This document shows positions 44,305-55,408 of a DNA stretch of 64,000 nucleotides, in pieces (positions within the stretch are counted from its first letter, which is position 1; each line of letters opens with the position of its first letter). The DNA lies in assembly GCA_900642245.1 (NCBI GenBank), contig CAAAJI010000002.1, forward strand, positions 437,070 to 501,069, written 5' to 3'. The translations under genes and the position numbers were made by a program. The stretch is from Fragilaria radians (taxonomy: Eukaryota; Bacillariophyta; Fragilariophyceae; Fragilariales; Fragilariaceae). Under the pieces are notes generated by a model. The model did no database searches. It worked only from the letters and a program-made list of their open reading frames with translations, and was not told the DNA's origin.

Positions 44305-47300
44305 CATTGAATAGCAATGAGTGGTTGGAATACACAAGGTTGTGGAAGGAGATCGCAAGGTAATTTGTTGAGAGGCAGAGGAAGAAGTGGACAATATGAT
44401 TCCAATACTTCTAAACCTAAGGGAATCTTCAAGAAGAATCTACAAGACTATCAATACTGCCTTGGATCTGCTAAGCAAGCTTCTGATTATGAAGCAACTA
44501 CATCTTATTTGATCAATCAGATCCAGAAAACGTACGCGTATGGTAACAATATTGCAACAGCACTGGATCGACTCCAACATGTCAATTAATTCCCATTCAA
44601 GATGGCATTACAATCAAATCAGAGCAAGGATACAGATGTCAAAGCATTAGAAAATGAAGAATTTAGACTTGATTTCAAAACTTTCTTTGATGTCTACATT
44701 ATGAGAGAACAGACTTATCAGATGAATCTGTCCAAGGCTTATGCATTTTGGTGAGACCAATGCTCAAAAGCTATGCAACAAAAGATTGAGGTGCAACAGG
44801 ATTATGAGAAGGACATTATTGATAATCCAATTAAGTTGTTGGGTGCAATTAAAGAGCATGCATTGAACTTTCAAGACAATATATATTTATTGGTTATTAT
44901 CAGTTGTTTCATCCACACAACAGATGGAAGGAGAATCCCTTCAAGATTACACAAAGAAGCTTAAAGTGGCAAAGGATGTGTTAGAATCACATCTAGGAGG
45001 TCTGGTTATTATTAAAAATTATAGGTTCAATGAATGAATACGTTTCTGTGATTGAAGATAATTATTCAAATCTTGCAGAAATGGTATTTTAGCAGATTGA
45101 GTGCACAATATTCATTGGCCAATAATCAGCATCCAAAATCAAGTTAAGTACATGTTCTCAGTCATCCTCAGTTTGACCCTGGCTACAATCTAAACAACAA
45201 CCGAAATAATCAGAACAGGATTAATGCTTCAGAAGACAATGAGGATCAACAAATACCTAGTCAAATACCTAGTCTGTCTTTTGCCCATCTATAGGGGAAA
45301 ATGCTATTGCTGATTGTGATAACTTGTCTTTTGGATCAAAAATCACTACAAGGAGCGGCATTATCCTTCATGACAACACATCTTTTGCAAGAGTGAATGA
45401 TACAGATGAGACTGGCGATAATTTTAAGATTGCAAATGAGACCAATGCAAATATTGAGATTGACAATTATGACTTTGATGATGATGAATTGGATCCAAAT
45501 GAGATTGGTGATATTGTTCCAGAAGTCAAACAACATAAACAACATGAGAAGGATGATGAGGAGGAGGCAGATGATGAGGAATACCCTAAGTAAGATACAA
45601 ATAATGCGTCCAATGAAAGTGTATCCATTCAGAATGATGATGATAGTGATCAAGCTAGACAGACCTACAAAACTACACAATATGGAAGATTGACAAAGCC
45701 ACCAGTGAAACTGCAATACAATATTCCGACACAGGGATATCAGTGTATTGAATACGCATATAATTCAGCAAAAGCATTTACCGTGTCATTGAATCACTTG
45801 ATTGATAATCCAAAGCAGTATTTTCAATTTGTCCAGACGTATAGCTTGAATAAAGGGATTCCGCGTTTTTGCAGGAAAGGATGGAATGCCGCTTTTGGAG
45901 AGATGAAGCAACTGAATGACAGAGAAGTCTTTGAACCGATTAATGTATCAATGTTGAGTGTGAGAGATAAGAGACAAGCATTGGAGAGTTTGGTTTTCTT
46001 GGGTGAGAAGAAGGACAATAAAATAAACGTACAGCATCTACCGAATCAATATTTTCAATAGCAACCACTGAGGCTGAAGAAAATGTAGGGATGTAATGAC
46101 AGTTGACATCCCAAATGCTTTGTTCAAACAGAGTTAGATTTGAAGAAAGAAAAGTTATTATGAAAACTCAAGGAATTTAGTTGATATGCTGGTTGAAATC
46201 AATCCAGAGGTTTATAAAGTCTTTGCTGTCTATGAAAGGAAGAATACATTTCTTTGTCTGAGAATGCTTAAATAAGTATATGGTATCAATCTTTGGAAGT
46301 AATTGGTTGATGACTATGACTCATGTGTGGCAATCGGATTATAGATGGAGAACAACAAACAATCACATGGCACGATGATGATGTCAAGTCGAGTCATAAA
46401 GATTCGAAAGTTAATGAAAAGTTCTATGATTGATTACAAAGCATGCATGGAGATGAAAAGATTGCATCAGTTAGAGCAAAAGAAGAAAGATACACGATTA
46501 TTTAGGAATGAAGATAGACTATACAACACCAGGTGTAGTTAAGATTGACATGAAAAGCAACATTGAAGGAATTATTGCTGAGTTTCCTGACAAAATACCC
46601 GAAAATCTTAGAAAAATAATTCCGAACGGTAAAAATGAAAAGGCAAAACTATTCCATACGTTTGTTTCTGAGTAAGAACACAAGACGGGATATACAACCA
46701 GCAGTCACTTTCTTAACGACACGCGTGAAGAATCCATGTGAAGAGGACTGGCGTGATACACTATCTTAAGTGGACAATAAAGGATACGTTGACATTAAAG
46801 GCAGATGGTACCAAATCATAAAATGGCATGTGGATGTATCATTTGCAGTTCACAATGACTTCAAGCGTCACACAGGTGGAGTTATGACATTAGGAGCAGG
46901 AGCAATTCAAATGGTTTCCACAAAGCAGAAAGTGAATACCAAAAGTTCAACGGAAGCAGAATTGGTGTTTTTGGATGATGTTCTTTCGAAAGTTATTTGG
47001 AAAAAAATGTTTCTCGAAGCACAAAGATATGATATTAAGGAGAATATCAAATATAGAGATAACCAGAGCTCAACGAAATTAGAGATGAATGGAAAAATTA
47101 GCTCGAGCAAAAGGACAAGAAATTTCAACATTAAATAATTCTTTATTACTGACCTAGTCTCAAGAGGAGAAGTTTCAATCGAGTACTGTTCCATCCAGTG
47201 CAATGATTGCTGATTATATGACAAAACTATGGAAAGGACAAACGTTTAGAGAGATGGAAACGCAATTATGAATGAGGAATGAAGAAAATACGGCACCAGT

Positions 47301-47314
47301 ATCCAGCAGGATTG

Positions 47315-47501
47315 TGTTGCAGTAACTTAGCTATTTTAGTGATACTTGTCATACAAGAAAGGAAGGAAGAAGAAAAAAGAAAATTAGAGGCTGTACGAGT
47401 CGGGTGAGGCGGATAATCATGTTTTAGTCTAGAATCTAAGACCTTGTAGCAATCAAGTGATTTGTAGGATTCTTATTACTTTGGAGAAAATAATCTCAAC
47501 A
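47315..47501 (+). repeat. 3' LTR of decayed copia element (187 bp)
   Basis: Aligns with the 5' LTR from TGTTGCAG to CTCAACA. It keeps TTTTAGTCTAGAA at 47421-47433, but has a different TATA region (CTGTACGAG). Confidence 0.9.
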
Positions 47502-47734
47502 CCATGACTAAACCTGCACCATCATGGACTTAAGATAGAGACAGAGCCTTGCATAATAATGATTGCTTAAATCAACTGAACGGTATCATTTGAATGAAAA
47601 TCTACATGCTATTGGAAAATAATAAAAATAAAAATATTCAACTAATGAAGCAGAGTTTTGATTGTAGCTTTGAACTATTCATCAAAAAGCACTTTTACAT
47701 AATCCTCATATTGAATATGAAATTTTGAACAACA

Positions 47735-48170
47735 TCAGGTATACCTCTTCCTCCTATTGATGAGTGCTTTTACGGTTAAAATGCCATGATAAGGAATGTA
47801 AATTGCTTTTGAGCATGCATAGTTAACTTGATGTGATTGCAGCTCATGTTTACAATTCAGCCATGTGGCAAAGGTAAACACTTCCATGGAAGATAGCATG
47901 CCCTCAATCTTTGGGAGTGGAAGCAGATAACGTAGCAGTAATGATTGAGTTTCCTGAAATGAGAGACAATTCATATGATATAGCAGCAATGAGTTGAGTT
48001 TTCTAAAGTAATAGAAAACACTTGTTGCCTTGCTTTTCTTTGGGAAATGTGGGAAAGCCAATTCAGATGAGCAGACTTCTTCTACGACTCCAATTTCCAT
48101 GCATTGGAAGTTTAAGGGCAGTTGAGAGGACCTGTAGAGAAATTTAGAATTAGGAGTATAATTCAAATGA
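47735..48170 (-). mobile_element. Ty3/gypsy reverse transcriptase relic
   Basis: The minus strand encodes EIGVVEEVCSSELAFPHFPK, then YYFRKLNSLLL, then LPLPKIEGMLSSMEVFTFAT. These match the opening of the gypsy reverse transcriptase: a primary helix with GVL.....S.WA.P.F..PK, SDFR.LN and PLPRI.....L.GF.YAT.LD. It continues with poor similarity and stops. The 143-codon open frame here begins at a non-ATG and is not a gene. It lies 230 bases after the copia 3' LTR. Confidence 0.65.
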
Positions 48171-48925
48171 ATTATCTTACAACTGGAGGAAATTGTCCTC
48201 TGAAAGGCAAATCAAAAATGAAGGAACCAAATAATAATTCAACTTCCGGAATTACTCTTTCAGATTCAGTGATATACGGTAAACACATGCATCGCCTAGC
48301 CTATTAACTAATTAAGCACACCCATACTTATGTGGTGTCATTATCTCATCAGTGATGTGTTGTAAGAACTTAAGAACTGGAAATGCATTTAATCAAAAGG
48401 GAATTTATGAAGCCTTGACTTTTATGTAGTGTTTGAGAATCAACATGTCTACGACAATATCCTATGGTTGTTATTCAACAACTTGCAAAACAGTAAGGGT
48501 TCTTCTCTTCGAGAGATTTTGATGTTATTCATGATTACTTTGGTTCAAAAAAAATTCCTAGCACTACGAAAGCTCACATTGAATTGCATGTTATGTTGGA
48601 GATCAAAATACGTTACATCAACATGGTCAAACAACCCTTTTCAAGTTAGTTTTGTGCTAACTGCGCCATAAACTAAGATTTTATTTTCTATTTTTGAATG
48701 CTAGTTCACATTAAGGATCTTGAAATTGTTCATTTCTTGGTTCAGAATATGGATATTTTTGGTCTCTTTGAAAGCGTAACCATTTGATAAAAGTGGCAAG
48801 AAGGGGTCTACGACGCAACAGCGCAACATTCATATCTCTCTAACGCACTTTCTCTCTCATTGACTGTCTAATTCAACCAATCAGATTTTTTGTCCTTCGT
48901 TCAAAAGGAAGATGTAAATACAAAT
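48171..48925. other. Intergenic region downstream of CstF-77
   Basis: About 750 bases. Only short frames are open; it should include the 3' UTR of the minus-strand gene. I saw no feature in it. Confidence 0.4.
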
Positions 48926-51859
48926 CTAATACGTCCCATTAGAGATGCCCGATGTTGCATCTATTCTTGCTTTCTGCCTCGCTCGAAACTGATTGCCATA
49001 TCCACCACCAATCCCTCCAACGGTATCGTTTTCATCCTCAGAATCATCTCCTTCTTCTAGTGTGCGCTTTCTTGGTATAGATCCTTCGAGGATATCCGTC
49101 GGACGATCCGCGGGAAGCGTACTCGACCGTAGAGTAGAAAGTGCCATCTCCACTAAATGAAGCGGTGGTTTACCGAGAATCGCAGTACGTAAACGAGATG
49201 CTGGAAGGCAATTCAGGAGGGGTCGCAACCATTCTGGGCTTTGCTGAATAGCCAAAGCTACAGCACTAGAAGGACCTGTAGTAGTTAAGCCTGCACCCAC
49301 CAAACGTTCCCTTGCAGATGACAACTTTGATGTTGAATCTGTTCCCATGAAACTTTCTATCGATTCTCCAGCTTCTAATTGCTTTTGGAAGTTGAGTCGA
49401 CGCTGGAAGCTAGCATCGCTTTTGCTGCCGGCCCGAAGTTCGTCGTCATTAGCGTGGAAAAGTCCCTTCTTCCTTCTACCTAAAACTGAGACATCACTTC
49501 CCCATAATCCCATAACTTCTAGTACATTGACGGCTCGACTAAATCCACTGACGATACTTGAGCTAACGTCATAACCCTCCGTCCGAATTAACTGCTCTGA
49601 AATAGATATCTTTTGCCCGCTGACTTGAATGACATCATTTCCACTCGAAAGACTGCCTGTGGCAACGTCCTCCATTTCCGGTCCATATAGGGCAGCATGT
49701 CTTCGCCGTTCCACGTTTTTCAAAAGAGCTATGTTGCGAGGATCCGAGCCACTCATAATCGATTCGAATCTAAGAGTCATATCCCATAGCGCTGCAGCCG
49801 CATCTCCCTTGTTTCCATCTGCTTCGCATGCCGCAACGGCGCGCGTCAACAAGGCTCTCAAGTTTTCAGTGTCTTGCAATTCCAGAAGCAATTGAGCATA
49901 TCGTAGAACATATTGTGCGTTGGTCAAAAAGCTCCCATGCTTACGAAGTCCTAGTTCATAGACACGAGCAGCAATTGTAGCAGAATGGTTTAATCGATGC
50001 TCCATGGTAGCATGAGCGGCATATAATTGCCATGTAATGGGACCCGGTATGACCTTTGTTGCTGTTTCTTCTGATGTTTCAATATCTCCATCCTCCTGCG
50101 ATTTTTGGGGAGGTTCAACATCATTGGAAGACGAACCAATTGCAGGATCAAGCCGATTTGTAACCATACGATGATGATTGGTTCCTGATAAAATTGAAGA
50201 TGATGCAGCTCCTTGATCATCAGTCTCGCTATCTTTGATCTCTTCCAGTTTTTCACCCGAGACTCCTTCATTGTTATCTCCAATATATTTCAATACACGT
50301 CTCGCCTTGGCGAAAACTGATCGTGCTTCCTCTTTACCTTTATACCTTCGAATCATCTGTTGAAATAAAACGTATCCCAGTGTATTAGGGTATTTTTCCA
50401 GAAAGCGTTCCATGACAGCAATACAAGAGTCTGGTTGGTCTGAGTACAATTCTAGAACTTGTGATTCTGCATAAACAAGTAAAGTACAATCTTGGATGTG
50501 CACTTGGGCAAGTTGAAGAACTGCTATGGAGCACTCTATTTTGGTACTTTCTTTATGCGTCCCTGCCTGAAGTAATTCCCATGTGCTCCAGGTATGCCAT
50601 GCTTCGGGATAGAGCGTGAAAGTACAAACGAAATCCTTGTAAGCCTGACGAATCCGATGTATAAGTTCATCTTGGCCAAGCCGTTCAGGGTTGGTACGTT
50701 CGTAGGCACATCTTTTCTTCCATAAGGAAAGTAGTCTATGCTCCTCCACGAGCTTTCCTGCATAGTCTTCATCCTCCAAATCTACAGGAGGAGTCGAAAG
50801 ACGGTTCATTTGTAAGTCTGCAAAGTTGTAGACTCGATTTCGGTCTAGGTATACACTTCTTGCATGTTGGTATTTGGGGGCACATTCACCCAACAACGCT
50901 AGTGCTAGAGCTTCATTCTGACTTCGTTCGAATGCTTCGTATTCTTGCCACAGTTGATCAAGTCCCAACATAGGATGCGTGACGAGACGTTTGTAAATGG
51001 AGCGAAGTTGTAACATTTGAGTTTGCGATAGAGCGTTATCCGCTTGTGCTAGATTTGGGACCCATGATTTGACATAGGTTAAATATTGCTTCCAAATGAG
51101 ATGATTATTTTGGACGAAAGACGTGTATTCAATGGCAACTTCATAAGCTTGAATGGTATTTTCGCGTACAACACGAGCCTTTTCATCTGGTCCCTGAATC
51201 GGTTGACGATTCGCATCTCGGATTCGTTTCTTGACAAAGAGTAGCCAGATTTCGACACTAGATGTACACATACCTCCCAGATGCGAGCCCGATAATTGAG
51301 TACCGTTCATTTCTATCCCTAGTAAATCACGAAATATGCGTTCCAACTTGAGTTCGCTTTGCCTCGCTCGGAAGGTTTGTCCATAATCAATAAATGGACC
51401 GTTTTCTTCTCCTACTCTAGCACTCTGTGCCAAGAGTATTTCTATGGCTGTTTCCCAGTATGCAGTTGCATACGGAAATACTTTGAGTAAATTTCCATAG
51501 CAACTTTCGATCCAATCAAGTCTGGCATGAGTGTCCGAATCCAAATTATGAACTGCCAATTGGATACCTCGCCAACAAGCATGGGCTTCCGTCATGAGAG
51601 CCTGCCACGCTTCAACATCGTAAGGATTTGTGTTGATACGACTCAATGCATTTCGAAATCGAGATGATGTAGGCCCTGTGATATGATGTGGATATGGAGA
51701 AGCAAGAATCTTGGAAATGAGCTCATCCGAAGCTGTCAGTGGATCGATTGGTACCGACGATTCAAAAGCGATCGCTTCATCTTCTTCCATCACATCTTCA
51801 CCACCAAGAAGTATGGGTAAGCTTTCATTAATTTCATTGTAATTGAATGACTCCGTCAT
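48926..51859 (-). CDS. CSTF3: Cleavage stimulation factor subunit 3 (CstF-77 / Rna14)
   Basis: Intronless, 977 aa from ATG 51859. HAT (half-a-TPR) repeats fill the region about 60-680: NPYDVEAWQALMTEA, VFPYATAYWETAIEI, VEIWLLFVKKRIRDAN, NNHLIWKQYLTYVKSW, DQLWQEYEAFERSQNE, LYPEAWHTWSTWELLQ, YPNTLGYVLFQQMIRRYKGKEEARSVFAKAR, TWQLYAAHATMEHRLN. The pattern IDPLTASDELI and the long QN..LIW..YL match CstF-77. The last 300 residues are less conserved: SRAVNVLEVMGLWGSD, PEWLRPLLNCLPASRL and a short basic RKRTLEEGDD. An internal acidic, Ser-rich insertion (about 530-610) is presumably disordered. The protein is the scaffold of the CstF complex, which binds the GU-rich element downstream of polyadenylation signals in nuclear pre-mRNA. 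It is divergent from glyoxalase II. Confidence 0.92.
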   Translation of the reverse strand: MTESFNYNEINESLPILLGGEDVMEEDEAIAFESSVPIDPLTASDELISKILASPYPHHITGPTSSRFRNALSRINTNPYDVEAWQALMTEAHACWRGIQLAVHNLDSDTHARLDWIESCYGNLLKVFPYATAYWETAIEILLAQSARVGEENGPFIDYGQTFRARQSELKLERIFRDLLGIEMNGTQLSGSHLGGMCTSSVEIWLLFVKKRIRDANRQPIQGPDEKARVVRENTIQAYEVAIEYTSFVQNNHLIWKQYLTYVKSWVPNLAQADNALSQTQMLQLRSIYKRLVTHPMLGLDQLWQEYEAFERSQNEALALALLGECAPKYQHARSVYLDRNRVYNFADLQMNRLSTPPVDLEDEDYAGKLVEEHRLLSLWKKRCAYERTNPERLGQDELIHRIRQAYKDFVCTFTLYPEAWHTWSTWELLQAGTHKESTKIECSIAVLQLAQVHIQDCTLLVYAESQVLELYSDQPDSCIAVMERFLEKYPNTLGYVLFQQMIRRYKGKEEARSVFAKARRVLKYIGDNNEGVSGEKLEEIKDSETDDQGAASSSILSGTNHHRMVTNRLDPAIGSSSNDVEPPQKSQEDGDIETSEETATKVIPGPITWQLYAAHATMEHRLNHSATIAARVYELGLRKHGSFLTNAQYVLRYAQLLLELQDTENLRALLTRAVAACEADGNKGDAAAALWDMTLRFESIMSGSDPRNIALLKNVERRRHAALYGPEMEDVATGSLSSGNDVIQVSGQKISISEQLIRTEGYDVSSSIVSGFSRAVNVLEVMGLWGSDVSVLGRRKKGLFHANDDELRAGSKSDASFQRRLNFQKQLEAGESIESFMGTDSTSKLSSARERLVGAGLTTTGPSSAVALAIQQSPEWLRPLLNCLPASRLRTAILGKPPLHLVEMALSTLRSSTLPADRPTDILEGSIPRKRTLEEGDDSEDENDTVGGIGGGYGNQFRARQKARIDATSGISNGTY

Positions 51860-52166
51860 GGCAGAGTTAAATTGAAATCCCAGTCAAATGCCAACCACGT
51901 ATCTTCGTCGGGAAGCCTGTCTCCCCTGATTTTATTCTCTGTAAGGGATACAAATACTAGTACTGGAATAGTAGCACTCTACAACGTAATACCTTATTGC
52001 AGAAAGCAAGTAAACGAGTAAAACAATGCGTAAAAAACAATTGACTAAAATCTCCTTTACGTTTCAACAATCATGACAAAGTCAAGAAATCAACATCCAC
52101 AAGTTGTAGTCATGCAATTCACATTCCTCGATTGTTCTCAAAACAAACTGAGAGGGCTTTCAACAA
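51860..52166. other. Divergent promoter region
   Basis: About 300 bases between CstF-77 and the coding-like segment upstream of glyoxalase II. No motif is identified. Confidence 0.4.
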
Positions 52167-52497
52167 ATGAGTCCAGATGCAGAGACCACCATCACAGATA
52201 GCATGCTTGATTGGTCACAAGAACTTTGCCCTGCTCATTAGGAGTGTGCTTTGTATACTCTTCTAAATTCCAAGCAAGAATATTTGCGTAATTCGTACGT
52301 ATGGACAAGATATCAAAAAGTGTTGAATGCTATCGTAAAACAATGCGAAAGAGTTGAGCCAGTAAGTTTTATGGGATGTACAATATTTGAATCCAAAATG
52401 AATTTGGATTACTTTTCTTGTATGCAAAATGTTGTTAGTGTTATTTCAGTCAAAGGAATCGAATTTCCTTTACAGCTCTTTAGAAAGAATTAGAGTC
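52167..52497 (+). other. Coding-like exons directly upstream of and in phase with glyoxalase II (status unclear)
   Basis: ATG 52167 opens MSPDAETTITDSMLDWSQE, then an in-frame TAG at 52239, then the frame continues ECALYTLLNSKQEYLRN and YVWTRYQKVLNAIVKQCERV to a GTAAGT donor at about 52363-52364. An acceptor TTATTTCAG at about 52450 joins it, phase 0, to SKESNFLYSSLERIRV, directly in frame with the ATG of glyoxalase II. It might be a separate small gene damaged by a nonsense change, an upstream 5' UTR, or an N-terminal extension of the next gene. I do not recognise a family. Confidence 0.4.
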
Positions 52498-53775
52498 ATG
52501 TTGTGTACGATCTCGAGGCGACTTCCAAACTTCGCCGCTTTCGCTGCGATTACATTATCCAATTCACAGGTGTGGTCACTTCCAAAGAATACATCAGGTA
52601 AGAATTCATTACTTCTTTTTCAACGTAGATTGATTCATCGTCAATGGAAACGAAACGGACTATGTTGTAATGTTTTTATTTCCTTTCAACTCTGCATTCC
52701 TTTTCACCTCTGCAAAGTAGTCGATTTTAACCAAGCTTGCTGTTGCCCATCTCAGAATTTATTCGAAGAAGCATAAGTGTTGAATCTATGCCATCTCTTG
52801 TAGTTTCTCAGTTTCCTTGCCTTGGAGATAACTATGGATTTTTAATTCATGACGAAAGTACGGGACACACAGCGGCAATTGATACACCATGTGCTGCGAC
52901 ATACAAAGCTGAATTGCAAAGGAGAGGATGGACATTGACACATATATTGAATACACATCAGTACGTGAATATCTTCTCTCAAAATCTTGCCTGCAGTTGG
53001 TATTGGTATTGCGAAATCGAATCGCCTTGTAGATTCCTACAAAGCCTCTCACAGATCTAAAGTCATCATGATCATACAGGAGGGAACATGAATTTAAAAG
53101 CGATGTCTGACAATGTGAAAGTGTATGGACCTGTAAAAGAGAAAGATAGGATCCCAGGAATTGACATCACGGTTGACGGTGGTGACATTTTGACCTTCGG
53201 ATCTTTCCAGGCGAAGGTGATGGATGTAGGAGGTCACACCCGTGGTCATATTGCGTACCACTTCGAAGATGACCATAGGGTATTTTGTGGAGATGCTTTG
53301 TTTGCACTGGGATGTGGTAGAATGTTTGAAGGAACGCCCGATCAATTTTGGTCCAGCCTCCAATCCCTTCGAAACTTACCCGATGAAACTTTGGTGTATT
53401 GGTAAGAACTGACATACCACGCATGAGGGTATATAATACTTAATGGGAATGATGAAAGAAGAATTTCTCACGTTATCATCCCTGGAAAACGTTAGTGCTC
53501 ATGAATACACAGAAAGTAATGCTAAGTTCGCCTTAACTGTGGAACCGGGAAATAGTGCCCTTGTTGAACGCGCTCAACGAATCATGGAACAACGCAAAAG
53601 ATCAGAGCCAACAGTTCCCACCACAATTGGGATGGAAAAACAAACAAATCCATTTCTTCGAGTGGACGTGAGTTCTGAAATACAATCGAAAATTGGCATG
53701 TCCCTGGATGGAGGAAAGTCGGCTGCACCCGGTTTTGCTAAACTCCGAAGCATGAAGGATTCTTTTCGAGGGTAA
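52498..53775 (+). CDS. HAGH: Glyoxalase II (hydroxyacylglutathione hydrolase), probably mitochondrial
   Basis: Four exons: 52498-52597, 52756-52960, 53063-53401 and 53496-53775; introns of 158, 102 and 94 bp. Every junction keeps phase, giving 307 aa. The N-terminal part (MLCTISRRLPNFAAFAAITL, EFIRRSISVESMPS) is basic and looks like a mitochondrial presequence with an RRSIS cleavage-type site. The metallo-beta-lactamase fold follows: PCLGDNYGFLIHDE, the metal site THHHHDHTGGN (rebuilt across intron 2), GGHTRGHIAYHFEDD, VFCGDALFALGCGRMFEGTP, and, across intron 3, VYCAHEYTESNAKFAL. The C-terminal part, ATVPTTI-type with TNPFLRVD and MKDSFRG, fits. All ligands expected for the binuclear metal centre are present. 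The enzyme hydrolyses S-D-lactoylglutathione to D-lactate and glutathione. Confidence 0.94.
52598..52755 (+). other. Glyoxalase II intron 1 (158 bp)
   Basis: Donor CATCAG|GTAAGAA, acceptor CATCTCAG|AATTT, phase 1. Splicing gives NTS-EFIRRSISVESMPS. Confidence 0.85.
52961..53062 (+). other. Glyoxalase II intron 2 (102 bp), splitting the metal-binding motif
   Basis: Donor ACATCA|GTACGT and acceptor TCTAAAG|TCATC split the THHHHDH motif. The nearby alternative CTCACAG acceptor would give an immediate stop. Confidence 0.88.
53402..53495 (+). other. Glyoxalase II intron 3 (94 bp)
   Basis: Donor TATTG|GTAAGA and acceptor ACGTTAG|TGCTC restore VYCAHEYT, which holds a metal-ligand histidine. Confidence 0.88.
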
Positions 53776-55408
53776 ATCAAGATTAATCCACATGAGATGA
53801 ATAATAATAGAAATAAAAAGGTTCTGTGTCGTGCCGTATTTAAATTATTTAATAAAAGACATGATAGACGCTTCAAACCTCTAAAACCGACAAGGATTGT
53901 CTTGCGAAAAAACAATCATGCTACTTTTTTTAGATGTAGAGATAGTATCATTGTAAGAATAGTTTACCTGAATACATATCACCTGACGACACAACGTGCC
54001 TACTTTCATTGCCAAATTTTTCCATTTAAATCCTAACTCTTGTTTAAAGCATAAAGAGAAATGGAACTATAGTGTTTGAAAATTATGAGCATTTTCTGTA
54101 TGTCTTCCTACAATACAGGAGATATGCTCCTTCGTTGGGGTCAAAACCTCGCAACAAGTTTGTAAGCTCCTTTCGTGTCGGAAGATCTCTTTATATAGTA
54201 GAAAATTCAATTGGCAAAAAGGGTATTAACCGCAGCACTATAGACTAAAGTTAGTCCTACTATTCAACTAGAAATTAGAATATTTGCTCTAGTCTTTCAT
54301 TCAAGAGGGGGGGGAGTCTAAATATAGAGCCTTCTCATAGCTTTGGAAATGACAGGTTACCTTAATGGAAAGGAAATTGCAATCGAAACGTATTCCGTGA
54401 CCATTATATCAATATGCCTACACCACTCCCACCTAACCCTATTCCCTAAAGCAAGATTTGCCATCGACGGTATGCTCTCTGAAATATATGATACTAAACA
54501 AGTCTCAATAAGTGCTCTCCTAGAGTATTTGTCTTTATTCAATTTAAGTTTAAATTTTTCATACCCCTTAACAAGCTATAACACTATGAAGAAACCTTCT
54601 ATACATTACTTTCGTTTAAATTCCGTTTTATTAGTCAAATGAAACGATCCATCAAAACACATATGATTGTTCAATGCAATGCATTTTAAATTTATCAAAT
54701 GTACACAATCATATGAACATTCTTTCACAATTCACTTAAAACATGATGGAGTTCCATATTGAATGTGATGCCTTTGCTCCTTCACTGCATGATTTGCCAG
54801 GCAGCCTCTCTGTAAAGGATGTGCCTGAAGTGGGTTATAATTGTTGTTACCATTCAATAATTCATACATCGGTGTCAATTCGGCAATTTCCAGTCACAAA
54901 ATTAAATCTAACGTCACACAAAAATGTTGTATCGTTGGTTTTTGCAGCAGGAATTGTAACAAGATTTATTTTTTAAGTTTCAAGACTATTTCGTTTTAAA
55001 TGTAGAACATTATTGGTACAATTTCGAGACTTTCCAAGATAACATATCCAAATATTTAATTTTCATAATACCGTTCACGGATCGAATTCATTAATGATCC
55101 GTGATGAAATGTCTTGCATCATTTGATATGATTGGCAAGAGAATAATTAAAAAGCGTTTGATTCCTATTTAATACAAGGGTCCCTAGATAGAAGAAAAGG
55201 GCGATACCATTTTTCTCTTAGGTTGGAAAAGACGTGTGAAAAATACTGATTAACAAGAGATACGAAATTCTACTGCCAGCACAGTAATGTTCCGAGGTGA
55301 GTTACAGACCACTATAGAAAAATACGTGGGTGAAAATAATCTTTACTCATAACATAATCGTGAATTGTTCTCAACGTTAAAGAGTGAAAGTGCAACGATC
55401 GAAAGCTT
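53776..55408. other. Intergenic region
   Basis: About 1.6 kb of AT-rich sequence with a short G run near 54306. Only shadow-like short frames are open; no gene was recognised. Confidence 0.4.

Larger units (their letters stand above)
44112..47501 (+). mobile_element. Decayed Ty1/copia retrotransposon with LTRs and target duplication
   Basis: The element has a 5-bp target duplication CCATG (44107-44111 and 47502-47506) and LTRs at 44112-44288 (177 bp) and 47315-47501 (187 bp) that start TGTTGC and end CTCAACA. Gag starts at ATG 44317 (MSGWNTQGCGRRSQGN); gag-like fragments continue to about 45000. Protease and most of integrase are absent. The reverse transcriptase starts about 45690, with FCRKGWNAAFGEMKQLNDRE, and later fragments such as WHVDVSFAVHNDFKRHTGG, VSTKQKVNTKSSTEAEL and KYRDNQSSTKLEMNGK (RNase H). 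Many stops and shifts. The LTRs differ at numerous positions, so the insertion is older than the element at 19.3 kb. Belongs to a different copia lineage than that one. Confidence 0.92.

Noticed and set aside
47735..48166. 143-codon frame as a host gene
   Set aside because: It matches a gypsy reverse transcriptase with damage and begins at a non-ATG codon.
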